Shown here in pieces: positions 1 to 6,734 of a stretch of 7,489 bases of DNA (position 1 is its first letter; each line of letters begins with the position of its first letter). The stretch is from positions 1 to 7,489 of the forward strand of contig PMBY01000284.1 of NCBI GenBank assembly GCA_003153875.1. The letters run 5' to 3'. The stretch is from Myxococcales bacterium. Its GTDB lineage: Bacteria; Myxococcota; Polyangia; Fen-1088. A program made the position numbers and the translations under genes. The notes below the pieces were generated by a model. That model did not search any database. It had not been told where the DNA came from and saw nothing but the letters and a program-made list of their open reading frames with translations.

Positions 1-2
1 AC

Positions 3-32
3 CTGGTCCGCAACGCCGTCCCGCCCCTGTGA
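3..32 (+). CDS. Possible 3' end of an upstream gene (partial)
   Basis: In the third frame the first bases read LVRNAVPPL followed by a TGA at 30-32, only 6 bases before the first sigma-factor ATG. This spacing would suit the tail of an upstream gene in the same transcript. Nine residues are far too few to assign a family, and another frame also stays open to a TGA at 40-42, so even the frame is uncertain. Confidence 0.2.
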   Translation: MVRNAVPPL

Positions 33-38
33 GTCATC

Positions 39-704
39 ATGATGGCAAGCGGCAACCAAGCCAATCTCGCGAAAAGCGACATCTGTTCCGCGCCCACCGG
101 TTCGGAACTTCTCGCGAGTGCCGGTACGAGCCTTGACAGCGAGATTGGATTGGCCGCCCTCTATGAGAAGTACGCACCCGCGATCTACGGCCACTGTCGG
201 CGGATGTTGCAGTCGCCGGCAGCGGCGCGAGACGCAACCCAGGAGGTGTTCGTGCGTGTGCTGACGCGGGGGCCGCGCTTCCCCAACGACGACGATGGTC
301 GCCGTTACCTGTACCGTGTGTCGACCAATGTTTGTCTGAATCAGATCGGCAAGCTCAAGGTTCACACCCGCGCGGCCGCGTCCCTGCGGGCGCGGCCTTC
401 GTGGGCGGGATCGGCGGAAGGGTGGCACGCGGATCGCGAGTTTGTGGCCGCGGTGCTGGAACGCTGTGGCGAGGCGGGCGCCACCGTTGCGGTCATGCAC
501 TACGTTCATGGCATGTCGCAGGTCGAGATCGCCGAGAGCTTGGGGATCACAAGGCGAACTGTGTTCAGCCGATTGCGCAAACTGGCGCAAATCGGTCGGG
601 AATTGTTGGGGCTCGCGCAGCCCGAGGGTGAACGACGAGGAGCGAGGAAGACTGAAAATGGATTGCACTCTCCATTTGTCGTTCGTTCACCGACCACGAT
701 TTGA
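39..704 (+). CDS. ECF-type RNA polymerase sigma factor (sigma 1)
   Basis: A 221-residue protein with the two-domain plan of extracytoplasmic-function sigma-70 factors, which direct RNA polymerase to a small promoter set. Region 2 spans about residues 39-105 (LYEKYAPAIYGHCRRML, then the conserved DATQEVF at 65-71 and RRYLYRVSTNVCLNQI at 89-103). Region 4 spans about 145-190, with a helix-turn-helix around MSQVEIAESLGITRRTVFSR at 159-178. Region 3 is absent, as usual for ECF factors. The start is one of two adjacent ATGs (39 or 42); no clear Shine-Dalgarno is visible, so translation may be coupled to an upstream gene. About 30 residues follow region 4 with weaker GC3 bias, so the tail is probably unstructured. 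A second sigma gene follows directly, and no anti-sigma gene lies between the two. The family call is firm; the ECF subgroup and regulon are unknown. Confidence 0.88.
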   Translation: MMASGNQANLAKSDICSAPTGSELLASAGTSLDSEIGLAALYEKYAPAIYGHCRRMLQSPAAARDATQEVFVRVLTRGPRFPNDDDGRRYLYRVSTNVCLNQIGKLKVHTRAAASLRARPSWAGSAEGWHADREFVAAVLERCGEAGATVAVMHYVHGMSQVEIAESLGITRRTVFSRLRKLAQIGRELLGLAQPEGERRGARKTENGLHSPFVVRSPTTI

Positions 705-807
705 AACCCCGGAGAACAGCACGAACTTCAACCCACACGGAGTTGACATCGTGCCGGGCTCGGATCGCACCCTCCTGCGACTTCTGCGGCTCGGCGGCAT
801 TGCACAA

Positions 808-834
808 GGAACCGATCTTCGACAGGATGGCGTG
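808..834 (+). promoter_or_regulatory. Candidate ECF-type promoter upstream of sigma 2
   Basis: GGAACC at 808-813 matches the common -35 element of ECF promoters. It is followed by 17 bases and a CGT at 831-833, which resembles the CGTC-type -10 of several ECF groups. Initiation would fall near 840, just upstream of the ATG at 853. This would fit autoregulation, which is usual for ECF genes. The match is to a short degenerate motif and is unsupported by other copies in front of the barrel gene. Confidence 0.35.
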
Positions 835-852
835 CAAGCGGTGCTTCGTCCC

Positions 853-1479
853 ATGGTGCGCTCCCCCTTTCCATCGCAGCTTGCCTCCGATGAACCGGAC
901 GGCGGCGATGGGTCGCTCGTGCGTGCGGCGCGCGGCGGTGACCGGCGGGCCTGCCAGGCCATCTGGAAGAAATACGCGCCCCTGGTGCAGCGATTGGTGA
1001 GGCGCTTTTTCGGGCCGGGCCCCGATCACCCTGACGTCTGCCAGGAGGCGTTCATGCGGGTGTTCAAGCGCCTCAATGAACTGCGCGAGCCTGCGGCCCT
1101 GCCGGGCTTCATCATCGGCGTCACCCTGGGCGTTGCCCGCAACGAGGCCAGGCGCCGTCGCATCCGGGCGATTGTGGGTTTGAACTCGACCGATGAATGG
1201 CCGGGCGCCGTTCTGCCCGGCGCCGCGGATGAGGCGCGTGAGGCGGTCCGTGCGCTTTACCGACTGCTGGACAGCCTGGGCGCAGAGGATCGCTCGCTGT
1301 TCGTCGCCCGCTACGTCGAGAAGATGGAAATGAACGAGGTGGCAGCCGCTCACAGAATGAGCCTCTCCACCGTCAAGCGGCGCCTAGTTCGTCTCGCCCT
1401 GCGGGTCGACTCGCGCATGAAATCCGAGCCGGCCCTCGCGCAATATGCGGGTCTGCTGAGCCAGGGAGGGACCAGTTGA
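853..1479 (+). CDS. ECF-type RNA polymerase sigma factor (sigma 2)
   Basis: A 208-residue ECF sigma factor from the ATG at 853. Region 2 covers about residues 21-105 (SLVRAARGGDRRACQAIWKKYAPLV, DVCQEAFMRVFKRL at 61-74, GFIIGVTLGVARNEARRRR at 85-103). Region 4 covers about 130-185, with a helix-turn-helix in MNEVAAAHRMSLSTVKRRLV at 160-179. The frame is open upstream, so other starts are possible: GTG at 832 or 841, or ATG at 658, which is preceded by GAGGAAG at good spacing but would add 65 residues with weak codon bias and overlap sigma 1 by 47 bases. I prefer 853 because region 2 begins shortly after it and GC3 bias becomes strong there. The gene overlaps the FecR gene by 4 bases (TTGA), the classic arrangement for a sigma factor and its cognate membrane-bound regulator. 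It is likely controlled by that protein. Confidence 0.88.
   Translation: MVRSPFPSQLASDEPDGGDGSLVRAARGGDRRACQAIWKKYAPLVQRLVRRFFGPGPDHPDVCQEAFMRVFKRLNELREPAALPGFIIGVTLGVARNEARRRRIRAIVGLNSTDEWPGAVLPGAADEAREAVRALYRLLDSLGAEDRSLFVARYVEKMEMNEVAAAHRMSLSTVKRRLVRLALRVDSRMKSEPALAQYAGLLSQGGTS
1465..1470 (+). promoter_or_regulatory. Shine-Dalgarno site deciding the TTG start of the FecR gene
   Basis: GGAGGG lies 5 bases before TTG at 1476. No ATG occurs near the start of this frame, so this site and the 4-base overlap with the sigma 2 stop codon support an uncommon TTG initiation and translational coupling. Confidence 0.7.
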
Positions 1480-2975
1480 CCAAACCACAAGATGCTTTGA
1501 ACGCGGGCGAGGCCCGCTGTCGCGCCCTGGGTGACCTCGCCGCGCGCGCGGCGGAGGAGCAACCTGCCGATCTCCGGCAATGGGCCGAGATCGAACGGGC
1601 CCTTGCGGGAAGACCAAGCTTTCTGCGACGGCGCTGGTGGGTCTTGGCTGTTCCAGCCCTTGCGGGCCTGGCCCTCTGGATCGCAGCGGGCCGTACCCTG
1701 GGATGGCAAGCGCAGGGCTGCGCGCCGGCCTCGGATGGCAGTCTGTCGGTTCCTGCAGATCGCGCGTGCGTGGTCGCGTTTGACGACGGCACGCGTATCA
1801 CCTTGGGACAGGGCAGCTCTGGTCGCGTGCGCGGGTTGGGATTCTGGCGCGGGGCTGAGCTGGCGCTGGCGAGTGGCCACGCGGGTCTGTCCGTGGTTCA
1901 CCGTTCTGGGTGTCGATGGGAAGTGCTGACCGGACCTTTGCACACTCGGGTGACGGGCACTCGCTTCGAGGTAGATTGGGCGCCCGGGCCAGGCCACTTC
2001 AGTTTGGGGGTGAAAGATGGGGAAGTGATGGTAAGCGGCGAACCGCTGCACGACCCCACCCCGGTGCGCGCTGGACATAGGCTCGACGTGGACACGGCTA
2101 CCGCCAGCGTGGCGATGGGCGACTTGGTCGTGCCCCCAGGGGCACAGGCCACGCTCGTGCGGGCCGTTGCGGCCGAGAGCCCGGAGAAGACCGTGGCAGA
2201 GCCGGCCGCTGCCCCAGGTTCGCCGGCTCGCGCTGAGCGCAAGAGAGGCGCTCCGAACAGGAAGAGCGCGGTTCGCAATCTCGCATACTTCGCGGGGGCC
2301 AAGAGCCTCGATGCGACGCCTGAGACTCCCGCCGCCATACCCGAGCTGGGGCCTGGCGCCTGGGCCGCGTCTGCCGCAGCGGACGACGCGCCTGCGCCTG
2401 CGCCTGCGCCTGCACCGATTGGCCCGCGCCGCCTGACGATCGGTCGTAACGGCGAGCTGGTCGGCGGTGCCTCGGGCCCGATTCGAGTTCTTCGCGGTTC
2501 GGGGACCACCTTTTCGAAACGCGCCTATGCCTCGGCCAACCATCTCTACTTTGATGACGGCGCGCTCTGCACAAGCGGGAAGACACCCCAACTTGCATGC
2601 ACGGACGAGGCCGGCCTGCCCAAGAGGTGCGACTGGGACACCAACTGGGGCGTGCTCATGACGTGGCACATGCGCGAAGATCAGAAAGCCTGGGGTGCCG
2701 ACGCAAGATCGAGCATCGCCTTCGAATTCCGGGGCAACCTCGGCCACTACCGACTGGTCGCCCATCGCGCGGGCGATCCGGCCCAGCGGGCGTATTGTGT
2801 TGCCAACTACCGATCTGGGGCGAGCGTGAGGCCTTCTGATTTCGAAGATTGCTGGAGCCCTGGTGGCCCACACCTGACCGACTTCACCAGGATCGACTAC
2901 TTCGCCCTGCAGCTGTTGTCCGAGGAGGCCTGGCTCAATTTCAAGTTCTGCCTGTCGGCTATCAGCCTCCCCTGA
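1476..2975 (+). CDS. FecR-domain transmembrane anti-sigma regulator with extra C-terminal domain
   Basis: A 499-residue predicted inner-membrane protein. Residues 1-50 are a short cytoplasmic, Arg/Ala/Glu-rich segment that could bind sigma factor. Residues 54-72 (WWVLAVPALAGLALWIAAG) form a single membrane helix after RRR, placing the remainder in the periplasm. Residues 95-206 match the FecR domain: FDDGTRITLGQGSSGRV, GAELALASGHAGLSVVHRSG, VLTGPLHTRVTGTRFEVDW, LGVKDGEVMVSG and VRAGHRLDVD. FecR proteins relay an outer-membrane signal to an ECF sigma factor. Residues 207-324 are a low-complexity Ala/Pro/Arg linker containing five Ala-Pro pairs. Residues 325-499 form a compact additional domain with six cysteines (365, 375, 385, 441, 459, 492), many aromatics and segments such as NWGVLMTWHMRED, SIAFEFRG and YRLVAHRAGDP. 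It may be a beta-sandwich ligand-binding or protein-interaction domain; I cannot name the family. Classical FecR proteins are about 320 residues, so this one is long. It is coupled to sigma 2 and lies 70 bases before the barrel gene. Confidence 0.82.
   Translation: MTKPQDALNAGEARCRALGDLAARAAEEQPADLRQWAEIERALAGRPSFLRRRWWVLAVPALAGLALWIAAGRTLGWQAQGCAPASDGSLSVPADRACVVAFDDGTRITLGQGSSGRVRGLGFWRGAELALASGHAGLSVVHRSGCRWEVLTGPLHTRVTGTRFEVDWAPGPGHFSLGVKDGEVMVSGEPLHDPTPVRAGHRLDVDTATASVAMGDLVVPPGAQATLVRAVAAESPEKTVAEPAAAPGSPARAERKRGAPNRKSAVRNLAYFAGAKSLDATPETPAAIPELGPGAWAASAAADDAPAPAPAPAPIGPRRLTIGRNGELVGGASGPIRVLRGSGTTFSKRAYASANHLYFDDGALCTSGKTPQLACTDEAGLPKRCDWDTNWGVLMTWHMREDQKAWGADARSSIAFEFRGNLGHYRLVAHRAGDPAQRAYCVANYRSGASVRPSDFEDCWSPGGPHLTDFTRIDYFALQLLSEEAWLNFKFCLSAISLP
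2388..2411 (+). repeat. Hexanucleotide tandem repeat (GCGCCT x4)
   Basis: Four perfect GCGCCT copies, followed by the degenerate copy GCACCG, encode the Ala-Pro run at residues 305-314 of the FecR-domain protein. Changes in copy number would keep the frame and alter linker length by two residues per unit. Confidence 0.85.
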
Positions 2976-2976
2976 G

Positions 2977-3010
2977 AGACGAACAGGTCGTCTGGCAGCT
3001 ACTTGACGAC
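2977..3010 (+). promoter_or_regulatory. Overlapping alternative hairpins between FecR and barrel genes
   Basis: AGACGA at 2977-2982 can pair with TCGTCT at 2988-2993 (5-base loop), starting one base after the FecR stop codon. GTCGTC at 2987-2992 can instead pair with GACGAC at 3005-3010. The two stems share bases and are mutually exclusive, as in attenuators. No T-tract follows either, so intrinsic termination is not supported. The arrangement could also be a DNA operator or chance. Confidence 0.3.
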
Positions 3011-3045
3011 AGCGGCAGTTGGGGGTGATGTGATGAACGTCGGAA

Positions 3046-4878
3046 ATGTGCGAAATGACCCAACCAGGGCAGATGGTCAACCAGGCTCGCCCCACAACGA
3101 CTACCCCTCGAAGAAACCGACTTGTCCCGTGCCTCCTTTCCGTCTCCCTCAGCTTTGTGACTTGTTTGGCTGTGGGTAGGGCCGCGTTTGCCCAAGCCGG
3201 TTCTCCGGTAGCGAATGATGACGAAAGCTCGTCGGCCGCGGCGGCCCCGGCTGCGGGTGTCGACGCGACAGAAGCGGCGGGCGCGGGCGCCCCGCACGAG
3301 GCGGACCCGCTCAAGCCGGAGGCCGCCACGGCCAGCCCGCAGTCCAAGCGTCGAGGAAACACCACCCAACTCGGGCTCTCTCCTCAGACTACCTCGGTTG
3401 CTGGTCCTTCGACAGGTCCGTCTGCGCTGCCCGAGGCGCCTACTTCGACTTGGGGTTTTAGGTTTCACGGCTTCTTCCGCGGTCCCATGCGGCTGAGCAT
3501 GGATTCCGAGTCCGGCCGCGGGATTCAGTTTCACGCCCCGCCCGTGACCCCTGATTCGAACTACACCACATGGAGCTTCACCAACAACAACCCCGGGCCC
3601 TGGGGCGAGATGCTTTTCCAGTATGGTAACAACCGCGTGACCATGACCATGGCCATCGCCAGCTACAACATCACCTCGGGTGGCTGGCGCGAACTGCAAG
3701 ACCAACTCGGCATCGACCGGGCATTCCTCACTCTCAATTTTCCCGACGCTCTCGGCGACGTCGGCATGATGGTGTGGAACGTGGGCGTATTCGGGGACCG
3801 CTACGGCGCCATGGGCAAGTACGATGGCGGTGCCTATGACACCTACCTGATTGGCCGGACACGCATCGCCGGTGCCACGGGCACATTCAATTTTGACCTG
3901 GCCGACAATTTCAGGCTGGTTGCAGAGGGAGGCGGCGGCGCCAAGATGGATGTGCAGCAGTGGACTCAGTCCCCCTACCCATCGTGGCAGCCTTTTCCTG
4001 GGCACGCACAGATGGGAACCACAATGTTGGCTCACGGCCACGTGGGCGGGGTGTTTGCTCAGGTGCTCACATTGACAGGCCACTGCATGTTCACCTGGAC
4101 CATGGATGCAATGCGGACCGACCTGAACGATCCCGTCTCGGACCAGAAGCCCACAGGCTATGCCAGCCCGGGTCTGCCCTACGCAGCCAAGGATGGCCGC
4201 ATGCGAATTCTTGGTGTCGACCTGAGGCTGAACGGCGGATGGCTCGGCGACGGCTACCTCGGCTTCTCCTCAATCAAGACGGACAACGTGGGCGTATTGT
4301 CAGACACAATCGAGGTCCTTCACTCTCAAGGCGGCTGGCAGTACCAGGCCAACTATACCGGCAGTACGAACAGTCACGGCGACAGCACAGTGAACAGCAT
4401 CGGCTTCCAGTACACGTTCAGTTTGGCGGCCTTTCTCCTCCGGCCGCAGGAGTGGTGGGGACAAGGCACGGACTTCACCATACAGGTTTTCGGTATGTAC
4501 AACCGTATCAGTGGCCTGGCCCCGACGGACGAGCTGGCAATGGTGCTAGTGGGCAAGAGCAAGCTGAAATTGGGCACACAGTTGCTCTACACGCCGTTGA
4601 CGTTCATGTCTGGCGGTGTTCGGTTCGACTCGGTTCAGCCAGATATGGATGACCGCACCCACAACTTCTGGGTTGTGTCGCCGCGGGTGATCTTCCACAC
4701 GCGGTTCGTCACGCGCGAGCAGGTGATGATCCAGTACCAGTACTATTCGTGCGGAAGCTGGTACTTCGGCAGCCCAACTGCGAGTCTTCCCTTTCCCTAC
4801 GGCCAGTCAGGGTATCTCTGGGCGCCTCGCCAGCCCGACCGGCATACCTTCACTATCGCCGCCAGCATGTGGTGGTAG
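3046..4878 (+). CDS. Predicted outer-membrane beta-barrel (porin-like) protein
   Basis: A protein of 610 residues from the ATG at 3046. ATG at 3055 (607 residues, GGAA 9 bases upstream) and ATG at 3073 (601 residues) are also plausible. A signal peptide is clear: basic RPTTTTPRRNR at 15-25, hydrophobic LVPCLLSVSLSFVTCLAVG at 26-44, and cleavage probably after AFA (49) or AQA (51). Residues 52-130 are a disordered Ala/Pro/Ser-rich linker. From about 135 (TWGFRFHGFFRGPMRLSMD) to the end, the sequence alternates polar and aromatic residues in short strands separated by Gly/Asn/Asp turns (FQYGNNRVTMTMAIASYN, FTIQVFGMYNRI, VMIQYQYYS). The protein ends in FTIAASMWW, consistent with the terminal aromatic residue of outer-membrane barrels. 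I see no TonB box or plug domain, and it is shorter than typical TonB-dependent receptors. Placement after sigma 2 and FecR suggests it is their target or signal partner. The substrate is unknown. Confidence 0.75.
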   Translation: MCEMTQPGQMVNQARPTTTTPRRNRLVPCLLSVSLSFVTCLAVGRAAFAQAGSPVANDDESSSAAAAPAAGVDATEAAGAGAPHEADPLKPEAATASPQSKRRGNTTQLGLSPQTTSVAGPSTGPSALPEAPTSTWGFRFHGFFRGPMRLSMDSESGRGIQFHAPPVTPDSNYTTWSFTNNNPGPWGEMLFQYGNNRVTMTMAIASYNITSGGWRELQDQLGIDRAFLTLNFPDALGDVGMMVWNVGVFGDRYGAMGKYDGGAYDTYLIGRTRIAGATGTFNFDLADNFRLVAEGGGGAKMDVQQWTQSPYPSWQPFPGHAQMGTTMLAHGHVGGVFAQVLTLTGHCMFTWTMDAMRTDLNDPVSDQKPTGYASPGLPYAAKDGRMRILGVDLRLNGGWLGDGYLGFSSIKTDNVGVLSDTIEVLHSQGGWQYQANYTGSTNSHGDSTVNSIGFQYTFSLAAFLLRPQEWWGQGTDFTIQVFGMYNRISGLAPTDELAMVLVGKSKLKLGTQLLYTPLTFMSGGVRFDSVQPDMDDRTHNFWVVSPRVIFHTRFVTREQVMIQYQYYSCGSWYFGSPTASLPFPYGQSGYLWAPRQPDRHTFTIAASMWW

Positions 4879-4898
4879 CGGCGAAGGGCGAGCCACCA
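4873..4898 (-). terminator. Weak hairpin between convergent genes, candidate terminator
   Basis: Read on the - strand, TGGTGGC and GCTACCA form a 7-base stem with one G-U pair and a 12-base loop. It begins about 15 bases after the stop of the glycosyltransferase gene and overlaps the 3' end of the barrel gene. No T-tract follows, so it is at best a poor intrinsic terminator. Confidence 0.2.
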
Positions 4899-4913
4899 GT
4901 CCGGAGCCCGCGG

Positions 4914-6734
4914 CTACGGCGGATTGAGATCCCAATGCCAGATCGGCTTCTGCCGCAAGCCAGCCGCCAGCGCCAGCTCCCGCCTGACCGCGACGTAGCC
5001 GTCGGCTTCCTCATTGGCGGGGAAAAACTTTTGCCCCTCGGAGTTCTTGATCCGGCCCACCTGGTGATACACGACAACGTAGTCGAGCTGTGCAAACAGC
5101 GGGAGCAGGTAGTCGTCCAGGACCGCGTTGTAGAAGATGTCGGGCAAAGGCAGCCCGCAGCGTTGGGTGATCTGTTCGTGCTCCCGCAGCGGGCGATCCG
5201 GGCCGATAAAGGTGCCCCACCTGCCGGCCGACACTGTGCCTCGGGGCAGGCAGTCGAGAATCTGACGGTCGGTCAGCGACCACAGGTCGAGAATGTTGAC
5301 CTTGCCGAAATGCCTGGACGCCAAATGGTAGGCGGTCATGCCCGCCTGCCCAGTCATCACGTTAATGGGACGAGTCTTGACGTGCGCGACCAGGGCGTCC
5401 GCAACCGGCAGCAATTCGCTCAGCGTGACGGCGTCGCGGCGGTGCATTTTGTTGAGCACCTCCACCCGCGAAAAATAGCGGTTCTTCACGCGCGCATCGA
5501 AGCGGGAGAAGACTCCGCCCATGGTCCACAGCGGCTGGCCTTCAACCGCCCCTTGATGCAGAACCTGGACTGCGAATACCAGGTTCGCCGCTGCGTAGAG
5601 CGCCGCCAGTCCGGCCCGCCCTGACGCCGCCGGGGCGAACTGCTCCAGGGCCAAGAATCCGGTGAGGACCAGCGAGGGCACGATGAGCGCCAGGAATCTT
5701 GCCCCGGCCATCCAGTCGCCGCCGCTCGACACCAGGAAAGTGAGCTGGGCCAGCCCCAGGCTGGCCACCAGCTCTGCGGTCGCATTGCCCGCGCCCCGCA
5801 CCCGCCGCATCACCAGCACCGCGAGGCCAGCGAGGAAGAGCAGCAGGGGAAACGCGCCGAAGGCCAGTCCCACGTCCCACAGGTAGCGCGCCCCGTCCTC
5901 GGCATTGAACCCGCCCACCTTCATGAGCGCGGGATTGGGCCACCAGGCATGGAAGTACAATTTGCGAAATCCGAACAGCAGTCCCACCACGCCCATGGCC
6001 ACGGCAGCGCGGCCCAGCGGCAGACGGAGAGCCGGCCACGCGCTCTGCGCCCCAGACCGCGGCGAAACCACCGCGAGGACGAGGGAAAGCAGGGCCAGAC
6101 CGACCAGCAAGAGGGGCGTCTCGGGACGGGCCGCCGCAAACAGGAACGCTGCGGCCCCGAAGCGCAGCCAGTGCCAGCGCTTGTATTCCTCTGTCGCACG
6201 GGTGCACTCGTCGATGAACCAAAGGGCAGCCGCTGTGGTCAGGGCTGTTTCCATCCCGCTGGTGGCCCAGTAGCTGAAGCACCCGAAGGTGCCGAGGGCG
6301 GCCACCAGACCGGCGCGCGAGCCTAGACCCATGCGCCGGCCGACCCGCACCGCCAGCAGCATGGTCGCCACCCCGGCGCCCAGCGAGACACAGTACGCGA
6401 CGGTGGGCATGGACAAGGGCGTCAGCCGGTAGACCAGCGCCAGGACCAGGACCATCGAAAGCGACGAGCTTTGTTCCAATCGCAGCCCGTTGTAATTGAG
6501 GATCTGCCCGTGCTCTGCCAAGGCGCGGGCCGCCCAGTAGGTGATGTAGCAATCGTCCTGGCCACCCTGACTCCACAGGATCACCGCCAGTGCGGAGCAG
6601 AGCAGCGCGGCGACCACGATGTCGGCGTGGTCAGCCGCTCGACGCATGCGCCCCCAAGCCGGTCGCACAGGTTCGGGCTTTTCGGCTAGGTCCGACGGCA
6701 GGGGTGGGTCCGCGGAATCCGGAGTCGATGACAT
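4914..6734 (-). CDS. Polytopic membrane glycosyltransferase, GT-C type
   Basis: A 606-residue protein from the ATG at 6732-6734. Residues 1-36 are a polar cytoplasmic tail, followed by about ten hydrophobic segments between residues 38 and 395 and a soluble C-terminal part of about 200 residues. The first extracytoplasmic loop carries the acidic pair D60-D61 in SQGGQDDCYITYWAARALAE, with the downstream NYNGLRLEQSSSL. This pattern is typical of GT-C enzymes, which take sugars from polyprenyl-phosphate donors. Further family-like landmarks are SGMETALTTAAALW (159-172), AARPETPLL (201-209), FRKLYFHAWWPNPALMKVGG (256-275) and GGDWMAGARFLALIVPS (338-354). They resemble the general layout of bacterial GT-C arabinofuranosyl or mannosyl transferases such as the AftB group; this is recalled family knowledge, not an alignment. 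The substrate is unknown, probably a cell-envelope glycan. The frame is open further upstream to 6869, but that extension lacks a membrane or family motif and would cover the promoter region. No strong Shine-Dalgarno precedes 6734. Confidence 0.75.
   Translation of the reverse strand: MSSTPDSADPPLPSDLAEKPEPVRPAWGRMRRAADHADIVVAALLCSALAVILWSQGGQDDCYITYWAARALAEHGQILNYNGLRLEQSSSLSMVLVLALVYRLTPLSMPTVAYCVSLGAGVATMLLAVRVGRRMGLGSRAGLVAALGTFGCFSYWATSGMETALTTAAALWFIDECTRATEEYKRWHWLRFGAAAFLFAAARPETPLLLVGLALLSLVLAVVSPRSGAQSAWPALRLPLGRAAVAMGVVGLLFGFRKLYFHAWWPNPALMKVGGFNAEDGARYLWDVGLAFGAFPLLLFLAGLAVLVMRRVRGAGNATAELVASLGLAQLTFLVSSGGDWMAGARFLALIVPSLVLTGFLALEQFAPAASGRAGLAALYAAANLVFAVQVLHQGAVEGQPLWTMGGVFSRFDARVKNRYFSRVEVLNKMHRRDAVTLSELLPVADALVAHVKTRPINVMTGQAGMTAYHLASRHFGKVNILDLWSLTDRQILDCLPRGTVSAGRWGTFIGPDRPLREHEQITQRCGLPLPDIFYNAVLDDYLLPLFAQLDYVVVYHQVGRIKNSEGQKFFPANEEADGYVAVRRELALAAGLRQKPIWHWDLNPP

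Noticed and set aside
3..32. NAVPP in the leading fragment, reminiscent of the C-terminal motif of cytosine-5 DNA methyltransferases
   Set aside because: Five matching residues in nine are easily chance, and the usual preceding Gly is replaced by Arg.
743..771. TTGACA at 743-748 as a sigma-70 -35 element before sigma 2
   Set aside because: The region 16-18 bases downstream is GC-rich (CGCACC) and has no -10-like sequence.
3003..3031. TTGACG as a sigma-70 -35 element before the barrel gene
   Set aside because: At 17-18 base spacing there is no acceptable -10 hexamer, and the start site would fall almost on the start codon.
3033..3179. 48-residue + strand reading frame starting after GGGGG, overlapping the barrel gene start
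   Set aside because: It is Pro-rich with no motif and poor codon bias. A regulatory upstream frame cannot be excluded, but nothing positive supports it.
1350..3365. 671-residue open frame on the - strand opposite sigma 2, FecR and the barrel N-terminus
   Set aside because: It is antisense to well-supported genes with FecR and sigma motifs. Its translation is Arg/Ala/Gly-rich with no recognisable domain, as expected from stop depletion in high-GC DNA.
2962..4083. 373-residue open frame on the - strand opposite the barrel gene
   Set aside because: It has no ribosome-binding site or motif and is His/Arg/Gly-rich. The + strand has a clear signal peptide and barrel strands.
3960..4652. 230-residue + strand frame inside the barrel gene
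   Set aside because: It is an out-of-frame shadow with Arg-rich composition, lying wholly within a better-supported gene.
4749..5624. 291-residue + strand frame overlapping the glycosyltransferase gene
   Set aside because: It starts inside the barrel gene in another frame and is antisense to the GT-C coding sequence; no domain is recognisable.
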